A model generated the notes under the pieces. The model made no database searches. It was given only the letters and a program-made list of their open reading frames with translations, and was not told the origin of the DNA. This document shows, piece after piece, positions 26,820-34,856 of a DNA stretch of 36,467 nucleotides (the first letter of the stretch is position 1; each line of letters begins with the position of its first letter). The position numbers and the translations under genes were made by a program. This stretch comes from Comamonas sp. lk (GTDB lineage Bacteria; Pseudomonadota; Gammaproteobacteria; Burkholderiales; Burkholderiaceae_C): NCBI GenBank assembly GCA_945860595.1, contig CAMAQV010000028.1:1-36467 (forward strand), given 5' to 3'.

Positions 26820-29800
26820 TCACGGATCGCGCGCAACGCGCAATCCCAGGAAATTGCGTGTCAACCCTGGCGTAGCAAAATCACGCGAAGCAGATCGCGC
26901 CTCCCCCGGATCAACAGTCCAACTCCCACCGCGTCGGACTCTGTATTCGCCTTTGCATTCTTTAAGCCAGGGCGAAGAATTCTCAGGCGCTCCAACATAA
27001 GCTTCGTGATAGCAATCCGCCACCCATTCTTCCACATTGCCATATATGTCATACAAGCCAAATTCATTTGGCTTTTTCTGCGCAACCGCCTGCGTCGTTC
27101 CCTTGCTGTTGGATCCGACCCATGCAAATTCGAATAATTTTTGATCGTTGTCACCAAAATTCCAGCGGCCAAGGTCTTCGCCTTTTGCAGCAAATTCCCA
27201 CTCTGCTTCGCTCAACAAGCGATAGCTTTTCCCAGTTTTTTTACTTAGCCGTTGCACATACAGTTGCGCATCATCCCAGCTGATGCTCTCGACGGGCCAA
27301 TTGGATCCAAATCCACGGAACCGGCTTGGATTGCCGCCCATGACATCCTGCCATTGGGCTTGGGTAATTTCTGTCTTCCCGATATAAAAGCTCGCAATGA
27401 ATACTTTATGAACGGGCATCTCCTTGGGCTGGAGATTTGAGCCCATCTCAAAATCACCACCCGCAAGATAGACCATCTCGGGGCAAACAACACAGTCTTT
27501 GATGGTTTTCAGCGAATTTTTGGTTTTTTGAACGACATCCCGGTTTTTAGCTAATTCAGGCATCAGATCCAATGCGAGTCTGAAACCCAAAAAATTCGAT
27601 CTAGCATCTTTTGGGTACCAGTCGTTAACGTTAGAGCGCAGATATTCGGGGCCACTATCCCATGATCCGCCACGGCGGGTTGCCATTGCCGTTAGCTGTG
27701 GCAAACAAGCCTGTGTCCACGCGCTTCCGTCTGCAGGGGCGTTGACATAAGTGTCGTGGAAACAGTCTTCAACCATTTCCCAAAGATTTCCATGCATGTC
27801 AAAAAGGCCCCACGGATTTGGTTTTTTAGTAGCGACGGGATGCGTAGTTCCCTGGCTATTCGCCGCGAACCAAGCGTAATCACCCATTGCAGATGGGTCA
27901 TTGCCGAAACTCCAAGAGGAACTTGTTCCAGCCCTTGCCGCATATTCCCATTCAGCCTCAGCGGGTAACCTGTAGGCGAGTCCCGTAGCAACATTCAATG
28001 CTTTGATGAAATCATGAACTTGATTCCAGCTGACATTTTCTACGGGACAAGCATCCCCACATGCGGCGAATTTACTCGGGTTCTCACCCATTACAGCCTT
28101 CCATTGACCTTGTGTCACCTTGGTTTTCGCCAAGAAAAAAGCACGAACTGTCACAGGGTGACTGGCTTCTCTCTTGTAGCCGGGGCGGTAACTATCCATG
28201 TCGAAAGTCCCGCCAGGTATCAATGCCATGTCCGGTTTGATTAACCCAGCCCGCGGACGCTCTTCTGCAACCCTCTTTCCTTCCACAGCCAAACGGTCTT
28301 CCTCCGGTTTCTTTGCCAGTTCTGCGCTAACACGTTGCGCTGGCGTAGACGTATCCAGAAACTGATCAGTCCAATCAATTGCTAGACGAAAACCTAAGCT
28401 ACTGTCCCGGTAGTACGGGTAATTCCTCACGCGAGCGGAGGAGCGCAAAGTCGATTGACTGTCAACCCAAGAGCCGCCACGAAGTACGCGCCAAATTTCC
28501 GGACACGCAGTTGTCCATACACTTCCATCTGTGGGCGCTCCAACATAGTTGTTGTGCCAACAATCGTTTACCCACTCCCATGTATTCCCATGAAGATCGT
28601 ATAGCCCAAATGCATTGGGCATCTTTTGACCCACTGAATGCGTCTGACCTCCACTATTTTTCGAGTGCCAAGCGTAATTACCGAGTTGGGACTCGTCGTT
28701 GCCAAAACCCCATTCAGTGCCAGTTCCTGCCCGCGCGGCATATTCCCACTCCGCCTCGGATGGCAATCGGTAATTTTGTCCCGTTAGCCGGTTCAGCATT
28801 CGTATGAAATCTTGCGCGTCCTGCCAACTTACGTTCTCTACCGGGCATGTATCGCCGCACGCACTGAAACCACTTGGGTTGCTTCCCATCACTGATTTCC
28901 ACTGTGCTTGGGTAACTTCCGTTTTCCCCATAAGAAAGCTGGGAACCTTGACCAGACGCTGCGGTTTTTCTTCGGGATTCTTGTCTGCACCAAATAGGAA
29001 TGCAGATTTAGAACCCATGAGGAAACTCCCCGCTGGTATCAGCACCATATCTGGCTTGATTGGCCCAGCCGTCAAACGTTCTTCTGCAGCCTTTTTTTCC
29101 TCTGCTGCTAAAAAATTGGTGTTGGAGTATTTTTCTAGCTCTTCTTTAATACGCAGCTCGTCCGCCTTGCGCGCCACTGCTGCTAGGCGCTCTTCGTCAG
29201 CCCTCTTGGCGGCTTCTGCTTTGGCCCGCTCCTCTGCGATCCTCTTCGCCTCTGCAGCCAAACGAACTTCCTCCGCTTTCTTTGCCAGTTCAGCGTTGAT
29301 CCGTTGCTCTTCGGCCTTACGCGCCTCCGCCGCTAGGCGCTCCTCTTCAGCCCTCTTGGCGGCTTCTGCTTTGGCCCGCTCCTCTGCGACCCTCTTCGCC
29401 TCTGCAGCCAAACGAACTTCCTCCGCTTTCTTTGCCAGTTCAGCGTTGATCCGTTGCTCTTCGGCCTTGCGCGCCTCCGCCGCTAGGCGCTCTTCTTCAG
29501 CCTTCTTAGCGGTCTCTGCATTGGTACGTTCTTCAGCCGCCTTCTTGGCCTCAGTAGCGAGACGATCTTCCTCCGCCTTCTTTGCCAATTCGGCTTTCAA
29601 TCGCTCCTCTTCCGCTCGCTTGGCAGCTACAACACTCTCTGCAGCCGCCAGTTTGGCGGAGTTGGCTTGCATAACGAAGCGACCGTTAGGGTATTTTTCT
29701 AAATAGACGGAATAGCTACTTGCCGTGTTGCCTTTCAGAGCCTCATCCCACGCGTTTTGCTCCACCCGTTGGGCTTGTTGCTCTTCTCGCTGCTTTGCCT

Positions 29801-30497
29801 GTTGCGCTTCCAGTGCCAATTTCGCATTCTTGGCTTTTTCTGCATCATCCAGTTTTTTCAATTCCAAGCGAGCCAAAACGAGATATTTCCCCTTGGGATA
29901 TTGATCAATGTAAGCTTCTAAATATTCCCGCGTTCCCGTTGCTTTGACCTCAGCCCACAAGCCCGCCTCTGTGTCCGAGAACGACTTTTCGGCACTTTGT
30001 TTGATGGCATCTAACTTGATTTTTGCTGGGCCAACATAGCGTCCTTTAGGGAATAAATCGAGGTAGGTTTGGTAGGCGGTGACACTGTTGGCGGTTTGTG
30101 CTGCGGCCCATGTCTGGGCTTCAGAATCATCGCCGCCTTGCTGGACTTGAACTGTCGTTGGTCCATAAAAGTAGAAGTTGCCACGCGCTTCGTTGTACAC
30201 CGCAGGGCGCTGTTCATGGCGCACGGTTTTTGCCAGGGATTCCACCGAATCCTGCACGTCGCGCATCAGGTCTTCAATCCTCACCCCCGGCGTTCGCATG
30301 CGGGTAATAAACTCGCGGGTGAAAACACCATTGGGGTTGCTGTCGTTATCACTCAGGCGGTCTAATGCCTGTTGACCGCGACTGGCGGAATACACCACCA
30401 TTTGGCCTTTGGGTGGCTCCAATGCATTCAGTCCGCGCGCGTTACCCACAGCGCGTCCTTTCACCTTCATGGGGTTGTCGCGGCAGGCATCCACCAT
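26820..30497 (-). CDS. C-terminal fragment of caspase-FGE copy A (Cys half, TPR-like, coiled coil, 3 FGE domains)
   Basis: Downstream of the TAA, the first in-frame ATG (30495-30497) opens a 1225-codon frame that begins MVDACRDNP, right at the catalytic cysteine. It lacks the histidine half and any export signal. I see no ribosome-binding site near the ATG, so it may be untranslated. It carries the three FGE-fold domains, each with YRLPxEAEWEYAAR-type, HGNxWEW-type and RGGSW motifs (the third has RLLSEAEWEFAAK and YGNVEEW). None has the C-terminal Cys pair of sulfatase-activating FGE. The link between FGE 1 and 2 is itself a copy of the coiled-coil repeat (QRVSAELAKKPEEDRLAVEG). Confidence 0.6.
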   Translation of the reverse strand: MVDACRDNPMKVKGRAVGNARGLNALEPPKGQMVVYSASRGQQALDRLSDNDSNPNGVFTREFITRMRTPGVRIEDLMRDVQDSVESLAKTVRHEQRPAVYNEARGNFYFYGPTTVQVQQGGDDSEAQTWAAAQTANSVTAYQTYLDLFPKGRYVGPAKIKLDAIKQSAEKSFSDTEAGLWAEVKATGTREYLEAYIDQYPKGKYLVLARLELKKLDDAEKAKNAKLALEAQQAKQREEQQAQRVEQNAWDEALKGNTASSYSVYLEKYPNGRFVMQANSAKLAAAESVVAAKRAEEERLKAELAKKAEEDRLATEAKKAAEERTNAETAKKAEEERLAAEARKAEEQRINAELAKKAEEVRLAAEAKRVAEERAKAEAAKRAEEERLAAEARKAEEQRINAELAKKAEEVRLAAEAKRIAEERAKAEAAKRADEERLAAVARKADELRIKEELEKYSNTNFLAAEEKKAAEERLTAGPIKPDMVLIPAGSFLMGSKSAFLFGADKNPEEKPQRLVKVPSFLMGKTEVTQAQWKSVMGSNPSGFSACGDTCPVENVSWQDAQDFIRMLNRLTGQNYRLPSEAEWEYAARAGTGTEWGFGNDESQLGNYAWHSKNSGGQTHSVGQKMPNAFGLYDLHGNTWEWVNDCWHNNYVGAPTDGSVWTTACPEIWRVLRGGSWVDSQSTLRSSARVRNYPYYRDSSLGFRLAIDWTDQFLDTSTPAQRVSAELAKKPEEDRLAVEGKRVAEERPRAGLIKPDMALIPGGTFDMDSYRPGYKREASHPVTVRAFFLAKTKVTQGQWKAVMGENPSKFAACGDACPVENVSWNQVHDFIKALNVATGLAYRLPAEAEWEYAARAGTSSSWSFGNDPSAMGDYAWFAANSQGTTHPVATKKPNPWGLFDMHGNLWEMVEDCFHDTYVNAPADGSAWTQACLPQLTAMATRRGGSWDSGPEYLRSNVNDWYPKDARSNFLGFRLALDLMPELAKNRDVVQKTKNSLKTIKDCVVCPEMVYLAGGDFEMGSNLQPKEMPVHKVFIASFYIGKTEITQAQWQDVMGGNPSRFRGFGSNWPVESISWDDAQLYVQRLSKKTGKSYRLLSEAEWEFAAKGEDLGRWNFGDNDQKLFEFAWVGSNSKGTTQAVAQKKPNEFGLYDIYGNVEEWVADCYHEAYVGAPENSSPWLKECKGEYRVRRGGSWTVDPGEARSASRDFATPGLTRNFLGLRVARDP
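29188..29487 (-). repeat. Two tandem 150-bp repeats in the coiled coil of copy A
   Basis: Two nearly identical 150-bp units (29188-29337 and 29338-29487) each encode 50 residues of the type LAAEARKAEEQRINAELAKK. More diverged partial units lie on both sides. The period keeps the frame and the charged helical pattern, so copy number could change without breaking the protein. Confidence 0.85.
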
Positions 30498-30572
30498 GAC
30501 CAGGGTGAATGCAGGCTTGGCTTCGGCAAGTTTCTCGGTAAGGTCATTTAGACCATAGGCGGTCTTCTCAAC

Positions 30573-30575
30573 TTA
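30573..30575 (-). other. In-frame TAA stop in the caspase domain of copy A
   Basis: The minus strand reads GAG AGC TAA GTT GAG AAG, where copy B reads GAA GCG CAG GTT GAG CGA. The frame on both sides is the same, so this is a substitution, not an indel. If the ancestral codon was CAA, one base change is enough. Confidence 0.85.
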
Positions 30576-30947
30576 GCTCTCACTTTCTGCTTCAATATCA
30601 ACGGGCAGCAAGTAGCTTCCAGCCTTAATTTGCACTCCATGACCTGCGTAAAAAACCACTACCTCGTCGCCGCCAGTAATTCCCTCTGAAAAAGACTCAA
30701 TCACCTTGACCATGCTGCGGTAGTTCAAGTCTCTTTGCAATGTGACCGTAAAACCCGCCGCCTTCAATTCCCTCGCCATCGCATCGGCATCATTACCTGC
30801 TTTTTGGAGTTTGCTAACGCTGGCGTAGTTGTCGTTCCCCATGACCAACGCGAGGCGTTTGGCTTGCGCCGAAAACGCTGCCATCAAGACGCCGCACAGC
30901 ACCAAGCACCGCAGGGTGGTTGAGTGCAGGGCAGTGCGGGATGACAT
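30573..30947 (-). CDS. N-terminal fragment of caspase-FGE copy A (catalytic His half)
   Basis: This is the 124-residue product if the TAA is real: a signal peptide, then KRLALVMGNDNYASVSKLQ and the histidine loop VVVFYAGHGVQIKAGSYLLP, ending at IEAESES. It holds the catalytic His but not Cys, so it cannot be an active protease alone. The start follows copy B by 2 bp with no clear ribosome site, so it probably relies on translational coupling. It is better viewed as part of the interrupted gene. Confidence 0.6.
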   Translation of the reverse strand: MSSRTALHSTTLRCLVLCGVLMAAFSAQAKRLALVMGNDNYASVSKLQKAGNDADAMARELKAAGFTVTLQRDLNYRSMVKVIESFSEGITGGDEVVVFYAGHGVQIKAGSYLLPVDIEAESES

Positions 30948-30949
30948 GC

Positions 30950-33900
30950 TTATGGATTGCGCGCCAAGCGGAACCCGAAAGAATTGACCCGGGTATCAGG
31001 GGGATAGTTAATCCGCGTCGCCGAGCGCTTTTCACCGTACTGGCTGAATTTTGAACCCCCACGAAGTACCCGGGAACTACTCATGCAAACACTTAACCAC
31101 GCACTTCCATCTGCAGGAGCCTCAGCATAGCTTTCATGCCAGCAATCAGCAACCCATTCCCATACATTGCCATGCATATCGAAAAGACCAAACGCATTAG
31201 GTTTTTGACGAGCAACTGGATCCGTAGTGGTGGAATTGTCCCCCCCTTTGGTCCCGTATGTGTTGTCAACGAAAATCACATCGGTGCCGGCTCTAGCGGC
31301 GTATTCCCACTCAGCCTCGGTTGGCAAACGATATCTCTTGGAAGTTTGTTTGTTCAGCTTGCTGATATACAGTTGTACATCCTCCCAACTCACGTTGTCG
31401 ACTGGACAACTCCCACAACTCCAACCCGATCCCTTGCTCGGATCAATATTCATGGCGGCCTTCCATTGGCTCCTGGTTACCTCGGTCTTACCCATCCAGA
31501 ACATCGGAATATTGACCTCATGCGGCGGACCTTCTTCAGGGAACTTTTCGCTTCCCATGACAAAGCTACCGGCTGCTATTGAAACCATTTCAGGACAGTC
31601 ATAGCAGTCCTTGATAATTTCTCCTGATTTTTTCGGAGTTGCCACCTGCTGGCCGGCATCGCTACGTTTTTTGGTTTCGGCAATCCCCGGGGCTTGTTCG
31701 GGTAAATCACTTGCCAATCGAAAACCGCTGATAAGGCTCCCGATTTCGGGTTCCATCCGGTTGCGGTAGGCTACCCGCAAAGAAGCGGCGAATTGTTCGT
31801 TCCAAGAGCCACCACGGATCGCCCGATAGCTTCCACTACATCCTATAGTCCACGCACTGCCATCTGTAGGTGCGCCAGCGTAATTTTCGTGCCAGCAGTC
31901 CTGTGTCCATTCCCAAGCATTTCCATGCATGTCGTGAAGACCAAAAGCATTGGGTAGTCTCTGTCCTACTTCATGGGTCTTTCCGCCACTGTTTTGGGCG
32001 TACCAAGCATGGTCACGCAGCTTAGCCTCATCCCCTCCAAAACTCCACTCCGTGGTCGTTCCTGCCCTCGCCGCATATTCCCATTCCGCCTCAGACGGTA
32101 AGCGGTAATTCTGCCCAGTTAACTGATTGAGTTTTCGGATGAAATCTTGAACGTCATTCCAACTTACTTGCTCTACTGGACAAGCATCCCCGCATACTTT
32201 GAAACGACTGGGGTTGCTACCCATCACTGACTTCCACTGCCCTTGGGTCACCTCCGTTTTACCCATTAGAAAACTGGGAATTTTCACCAGATGTTGCGGT
32301 TTTTCTTCCGGGTACTTGCCATCGCCAAACAGGAATGCCGACTTAGAGCCCATCATGAAACTGCCGGCCGGTATCACCGCCATCTCTGGCCTGATCGGAC
32401 CCGCCGTCTCCCCCTCTTCAGCGACTTTTTTCGCCTCCGTTGCCCTACGCGCTGCTTTGGAATTTTCTGCCAGTTGAGCGCTGATGCGTTGCTCCTTTGC
32501 TTTCTCGACCTCCGCTCCAGATGTGTATTCCTGCACTTTGTTCGAGGCTTCTGCGCTGGCACGCTCATCTGCTGCCCTCCTAGCTTCAGCTGCCAGGCGC
32601 TCTATTTTCGAGTTTTTTGCCAGCTCAGCGTTGACGCGTTGCTCTTCCTCAACTTTCTTTGAGACTTCTGCTTTAGCCCGCTCTTCCGCTGTCTTCTTCG
32701 CTTCAACCGCTTGGCGCTCTTGCTCTGCCTTCTTCACCAGTTCCGCTTTAACCCGCTCTTCTTCTGCCCGCTTGCCGGCAGCAATACGTTCATCGAATGC
32801 CTGCTTTGCTGCTTTGGCTTGAGTAGTAAAGCGACCGCTTGGGTACTTTTCTAAATAGGCGGCGTAGCTGTTTGTGGTGTCGGCCTTCTGTGCCTCAACC
32901 CAGGCGGCTTGCTCCAACCGCTGGGCTTGTTGCTCTTCTCGCTGCTTTGCCTGTTGCGCTTCCAGTGCCAGTTTTGCATTTTTGGCTTTTTCTGCGTCAT
33001 CTAGCTTCTTGAGTTCCAAGCGGGCCAAGGCTACATACCTGCCCTTGGGGTATTGTTCAACGTAGGTCTCCAAATAGTCACGAGTCCCCGTTGCTTTGAC
33101 CTCTGCCCAAAGTCCTGCTTCCGTATCAGAAGATGGTTTTTCAGCGCTTTGCTTTATTGCATCTAATTTGATTTTCGCTGCCACGACATACTTCCCTTTC
33201 GGATGGGCATCCAAGTATGTCTGATAGGAAGCAACGCTATTGGCGGCTTGTGCCGCCGCCCAGGTCTGGGCTTCCGAATCATCGTTACCTTGCTGGACTT
33301 GAACGGTGGTTGGCCCGTAGAAGTAAAAGTTGCCACGCGCCTCGTTGTACACCGCAGGGCGCTGTTCATGCCGCACGGTTTTTGCCAACGATTCCACGGA
33401 ATCCTGCACATCGCGCATCAGGTCTTCAATCTTCACTCCTGGCGTTCGCATGCGGCTAATGAATTCACGGGTAAAAACACCATTGGGATTGCTGTCGTTA
33501 TCACTCAGGCGGTCTAAAGCCTGTTGACCTCGGCTGGCGGAATACACCACCATCTGGCCTTTGGGTGGCTCTAGCGCATTCAGGCCCCGTGCGTTACCCA
33601 CAGCACGTCCTTTGACCCTCATGGGATTGTCGCGACAGGCATCCACCATGACCAAAGTGAACGCTGGTTTGGCCTCTGAGAGTCGTTCCGTTAAGTCGTT
33701 CAATCCGTAGGACGTTCGCTCAACCTGCGCTTCGTTTTCCGCTTCAATATCGACAGGCAGAAGATATGCACCGGCCTTTATCTGCACGCCATGCCCAGCA
33801 TAAAAAACCACCACCTCATCTCCGCCAGTGATGCTTTCAGAAAACGCATCAACGGCTTTGACCATACTTCGATAGTTCAAGTCCCTGTGCTTGGTGACGG

Positions 33901-34096
33901 TGAAGCCCGCTGCCGTCAACTCACGTGCCATGGCATCGGCATCGTTACCGGCTTTTTGGAGTTTGCTAACGCTAGCGTAGTTGTCGTTTCCCATCACCAA
34001 GGCGAGGCGTTTGGCTTGTACTGGCGCAGCCAGCATAGCCAAGCACAACGCCAAGCACCAAGCGGTGGCGTTGCGAAATGCTGAAAAACGGGACAT
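30950..34096 (-). CDS. Secreted caspase-FGE fusion protein (copy B, intact)
   Basis: A 1048-residue protein. Residues 1-28 are a signal peptide (CLALCLAMLAAPVQA). Residues 29 to about 255 are a caspase domain with H102 (VVFYAGHGVQIKAG) and C154 (LVMVDACRDNPM), then SASRGQQALDRLSD. Three TPR-like repeats (about 272-440, with YP.GRY ends) and a Lys/Glu/Ala coiled coil (about 440-565) follow. Two FGE/SUMF1-fold domains end the protein (about 566-795 and 832-1048), with YRLPSEAEWEYAARAG, HGNAWEW and RGGSW. Both lack the C-terminal Cys pair needed to make formylglycine, so they are probably structural or binding domains. It is the upstream gene of a tandem pair with copy A. The likely place of action is the periplasm or cell surface. 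No ribosome-binding site is apparent before the ATG. Confidence 0.9.
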   Translation of the reverse strand: MSRFSAFRNATAWCLALCLAMLAAPVQAKRLALVMGNDNYASVSKLQKAGNDADAMARELTAAGFTVTKHRDLNYRSMVKAVDAFSESITGGDEVVVFYAGHGVQIKAGAYLLPVDIEAENEAQVERTSYGLNDLTERLSEAKPAFTLVMVDACRDNPMRVKGRAVGNARGLNALEPPKGQMVVYSASRGQQALDRLSDNDSNPNGVFTREFISRMRTPGVKIEDLMRDVQDSVESLAKTVRHEQRPAVYNEARGNFYFYGPTTVQVQQGNDDSEAQTWAAAQAANSVASYQTYLDAHPKGKYVVAAKIKLDAIKQSAEKPSSDTEAGLWAEVKATGTRDYLETYVEQYPKGRYVALARLELKKLDDAEKAKNAKLALEAQQAKQREEQQAQRLEQAAWVEAQKADTTNSYAAYLEKYPSGRFTTQAKAAKQAFDERIAAGKRAEEERVKAELVKKAEQERQAVEAKKTAEERAKAEVSKKVEEEQRVNAELAKNSKIERLAAEARRAADERASAEASNKVQEYTSGAEVEKAKEQRISAQLAENSKAARRATEAKKVAEEGETAGPIRPEMAVIPAGSFMMGSKSAFLFGDGKYPEEKPQHLVKIPSFLMGKTEVTQGQWKSVMGSNPSRFKVCGDACPVEQVSWNDVQDFIRKLNQLTGQNYRLPSEAEWEYAARAGTTTEWSFGGDEAKLRDHAWYAQNSGGKTHEVGQRLPNAFGLHDMHGNAWEWTQDCWHENYAGAPTDGSAWTIGCSGSYRAIRGGSWNEQFAASLRVAYRNRMEPEIGSLISGFRLASDLPEQAPGIAETKKRSDAGQQVATPKKSGEIIKDCYDCPEMVSIAAGSFVMGSEKFPEEGPPHEVNIPMFWMGKTEVTRSQWKAAMNIDPSKGSGWSCGSCPVDNVSWEDVQLYISKLNKQTSKRYRLPTEAEWEYAARAGTDVIFVDNTYGTKGGDNSTTTDPVARQKPNAFGLFDMHGNVWEWVADCWHESYAEAPADGSAWLSVCMSSSRVLRGGSKFSQYGEKRSATRINYPPDTRVNSFGFRLARNP

Positions 34097-34322
34097 GGTT
34101 GGGAGGTAGGGTACGCAGCAACAACAGTCAGTGCAGCCGGCTCACTGCTGCACCCGGACGTAGAAACCCGCGCTTAGACAACTGCGATCCCAAGGCGTTT
34201 GTAGGTTTTTGGTCTCTGCTTGAACCGCGCAGCGCATTTCCTTAGAAATTTGATCAATCCATTCGTTGGGTATTTGGTAGACTGATTCAACCACCCGTTG
34301 GCCATTGCCGTTGGAGATCTTT
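34097..34322. other. 226-bp divergent intergenic region
   Basis: This gap lies between the divergent starts of caspase-FGE copy B and the lipoprotein gene and should hold both promoters. GGAG at 34313-34316 serves the lipoprotein. No clear -35/-10 pair, operator palindrome or RNA gene was found. Confidence 0.4.
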
Positions 34323-34817
34323 ATGCTTTCAAATACCCGCATTGCTATTCTTTGCCTTAGTCTTGCGACTTTGATTGCTGGCTGCAAGACAGCGCCGAGT
34401 GTCGAAAAAGTTGGTAACTCTGCCAAGCCTGAGTTGCAATTTTTGGATTTCCAATCTTTCGACAAAGATCTGCAAAATTCCTTATCTGCGCCGCTGCCCA
34501 CCGTGGAGGTGACATTTTTAGACCGCGTTAGCCCCAACGTCATTCCAGATCGATTGCAAAAATGGATGGCTGCTGTCGAGGCGGATGGCGGCCAGGTGCA
34601 GGTCATTGAACCGCCGCCTGCGTTCGCACCCAAAGATCCTTTTTTACTAATGAGCATCGTGAGCAGTTTGTGGAGTGCCAGCAAAGTCGTTCGAGAGGCA
34701 GCGCAAAGCAACCAGTTCAAAGCAGCCAAAGGGTATGACGCGCAGTTAATTCTGAAAAATTCGGAGCAGGGCGGCACGGTGGTGGAAAAGGTCATTTTCG
34801 TGGCGCGTAAAAAATAG
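34323..34817 (+). CDS. Small lipoprotein of unknown function
   Basis: A 164-residue protein with a lipoprotein signal peptide and lipobox LIAGC (Cys21). I prefer the ATG at 34323 to the upstream TTG at 34305 because GGAG lies 6 bases before it. The mature part starts KTAPSVEKVGNSAKPELQF, followed by a conserved-looking block PTVEVTFLDRVSPNVIPDRL and an EPPPAFAP linker. A last beta segment reads DAQLILKNSEQGGTVVEKVIF. I do not recognise a family. It lies inside the caspase cluster but on the opposite strand from its neighbours, divergent from copy B and convergent with the small secreted protein gene. Confidence 0.75.
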   Translation: MLSNTRIAILCLSLATLIAGCKTAPSVEKVGNSAKPELQFLDFQSFDKDLQNSLSAPLPTVEVTFLDRVSPNVIPDRLQKWMAAVEADGGQVQVIEPPPAFAPKDPFLLMSIVSSLWSASKVVREAAQSNQFKAAKGYDAQLILKNSEQGGTVVEKVIFVARKK

Positions 34818-34820
34818 CTG

Positions 34821-34856
34821 TGATTGGCGTCTCGCACATGAATGTGCAGCTAATCA
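34821..34856. terminator. Stem-loop between convergent lipoprotein and secreted-protein genes
   Basis: An inner stem GCACA/TGTGC with loop TGAA (34834-34847) sits inside an outer stem TGATT/AATCA (34821-34825 and 34852-34856). The outer arm overlaps the stop codon of the minus-strand gene. There is no long T-tract, so the strength is uncertain. Confidence 0.4.

Larger units (their letters stand above)
26820..30947 (-). pseudogene. Caspase-FGE protein (copy A) interrupted by one in-frame TAA
   Basis: Apart from one stop codon, the frame is open for 1375 codons. It reads signal peptide (1-29, LVLCGVLMAAFSAQA), caspase domain (30 to about 257), three TPR-like repeats (about 273-440, YQTYLDLFPKGRY type), a charged coiled coil (about 440-625), and three FGE/SUMF1-fold domains (about 626-856, 901-1130 and 1150-1375). 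The TAA at 30573-30575 is codon 125, between the catalytic His103 (FYAGHGVQ) and the expected Cys155 (MVDACRDNP). In the tandem copy B the same position is a Gln codon (CAG). No frameshift is present and the long remainder is intact, so the change is recent, a sequencing error, or tolerated because the 3' part still makes a product from an internal ATG. The start is 2 bp after the copy B stop. Confidence 0.8.

Noticed and set aside
28804..29706. A 300-codon plus-strand frame rich in Ser/Ala
   Set aside because: It is the reverse reading of the Lys/Glu/Ala coiled-coil repeats of caspase-FGE copy A. The repeat itself keeps the frame open.
26820..34096. Active formylglycine-generating enzymes acting on sulfatases
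   Set aside because: None of the five domains has the required cysteine pair after RGGSW, and no sulfatase gene is in the window.
26820..34096. A complete diversity-generating retroelement
   Set aside because: No reverse transcriptase frame and no template repeat are visible within the window.
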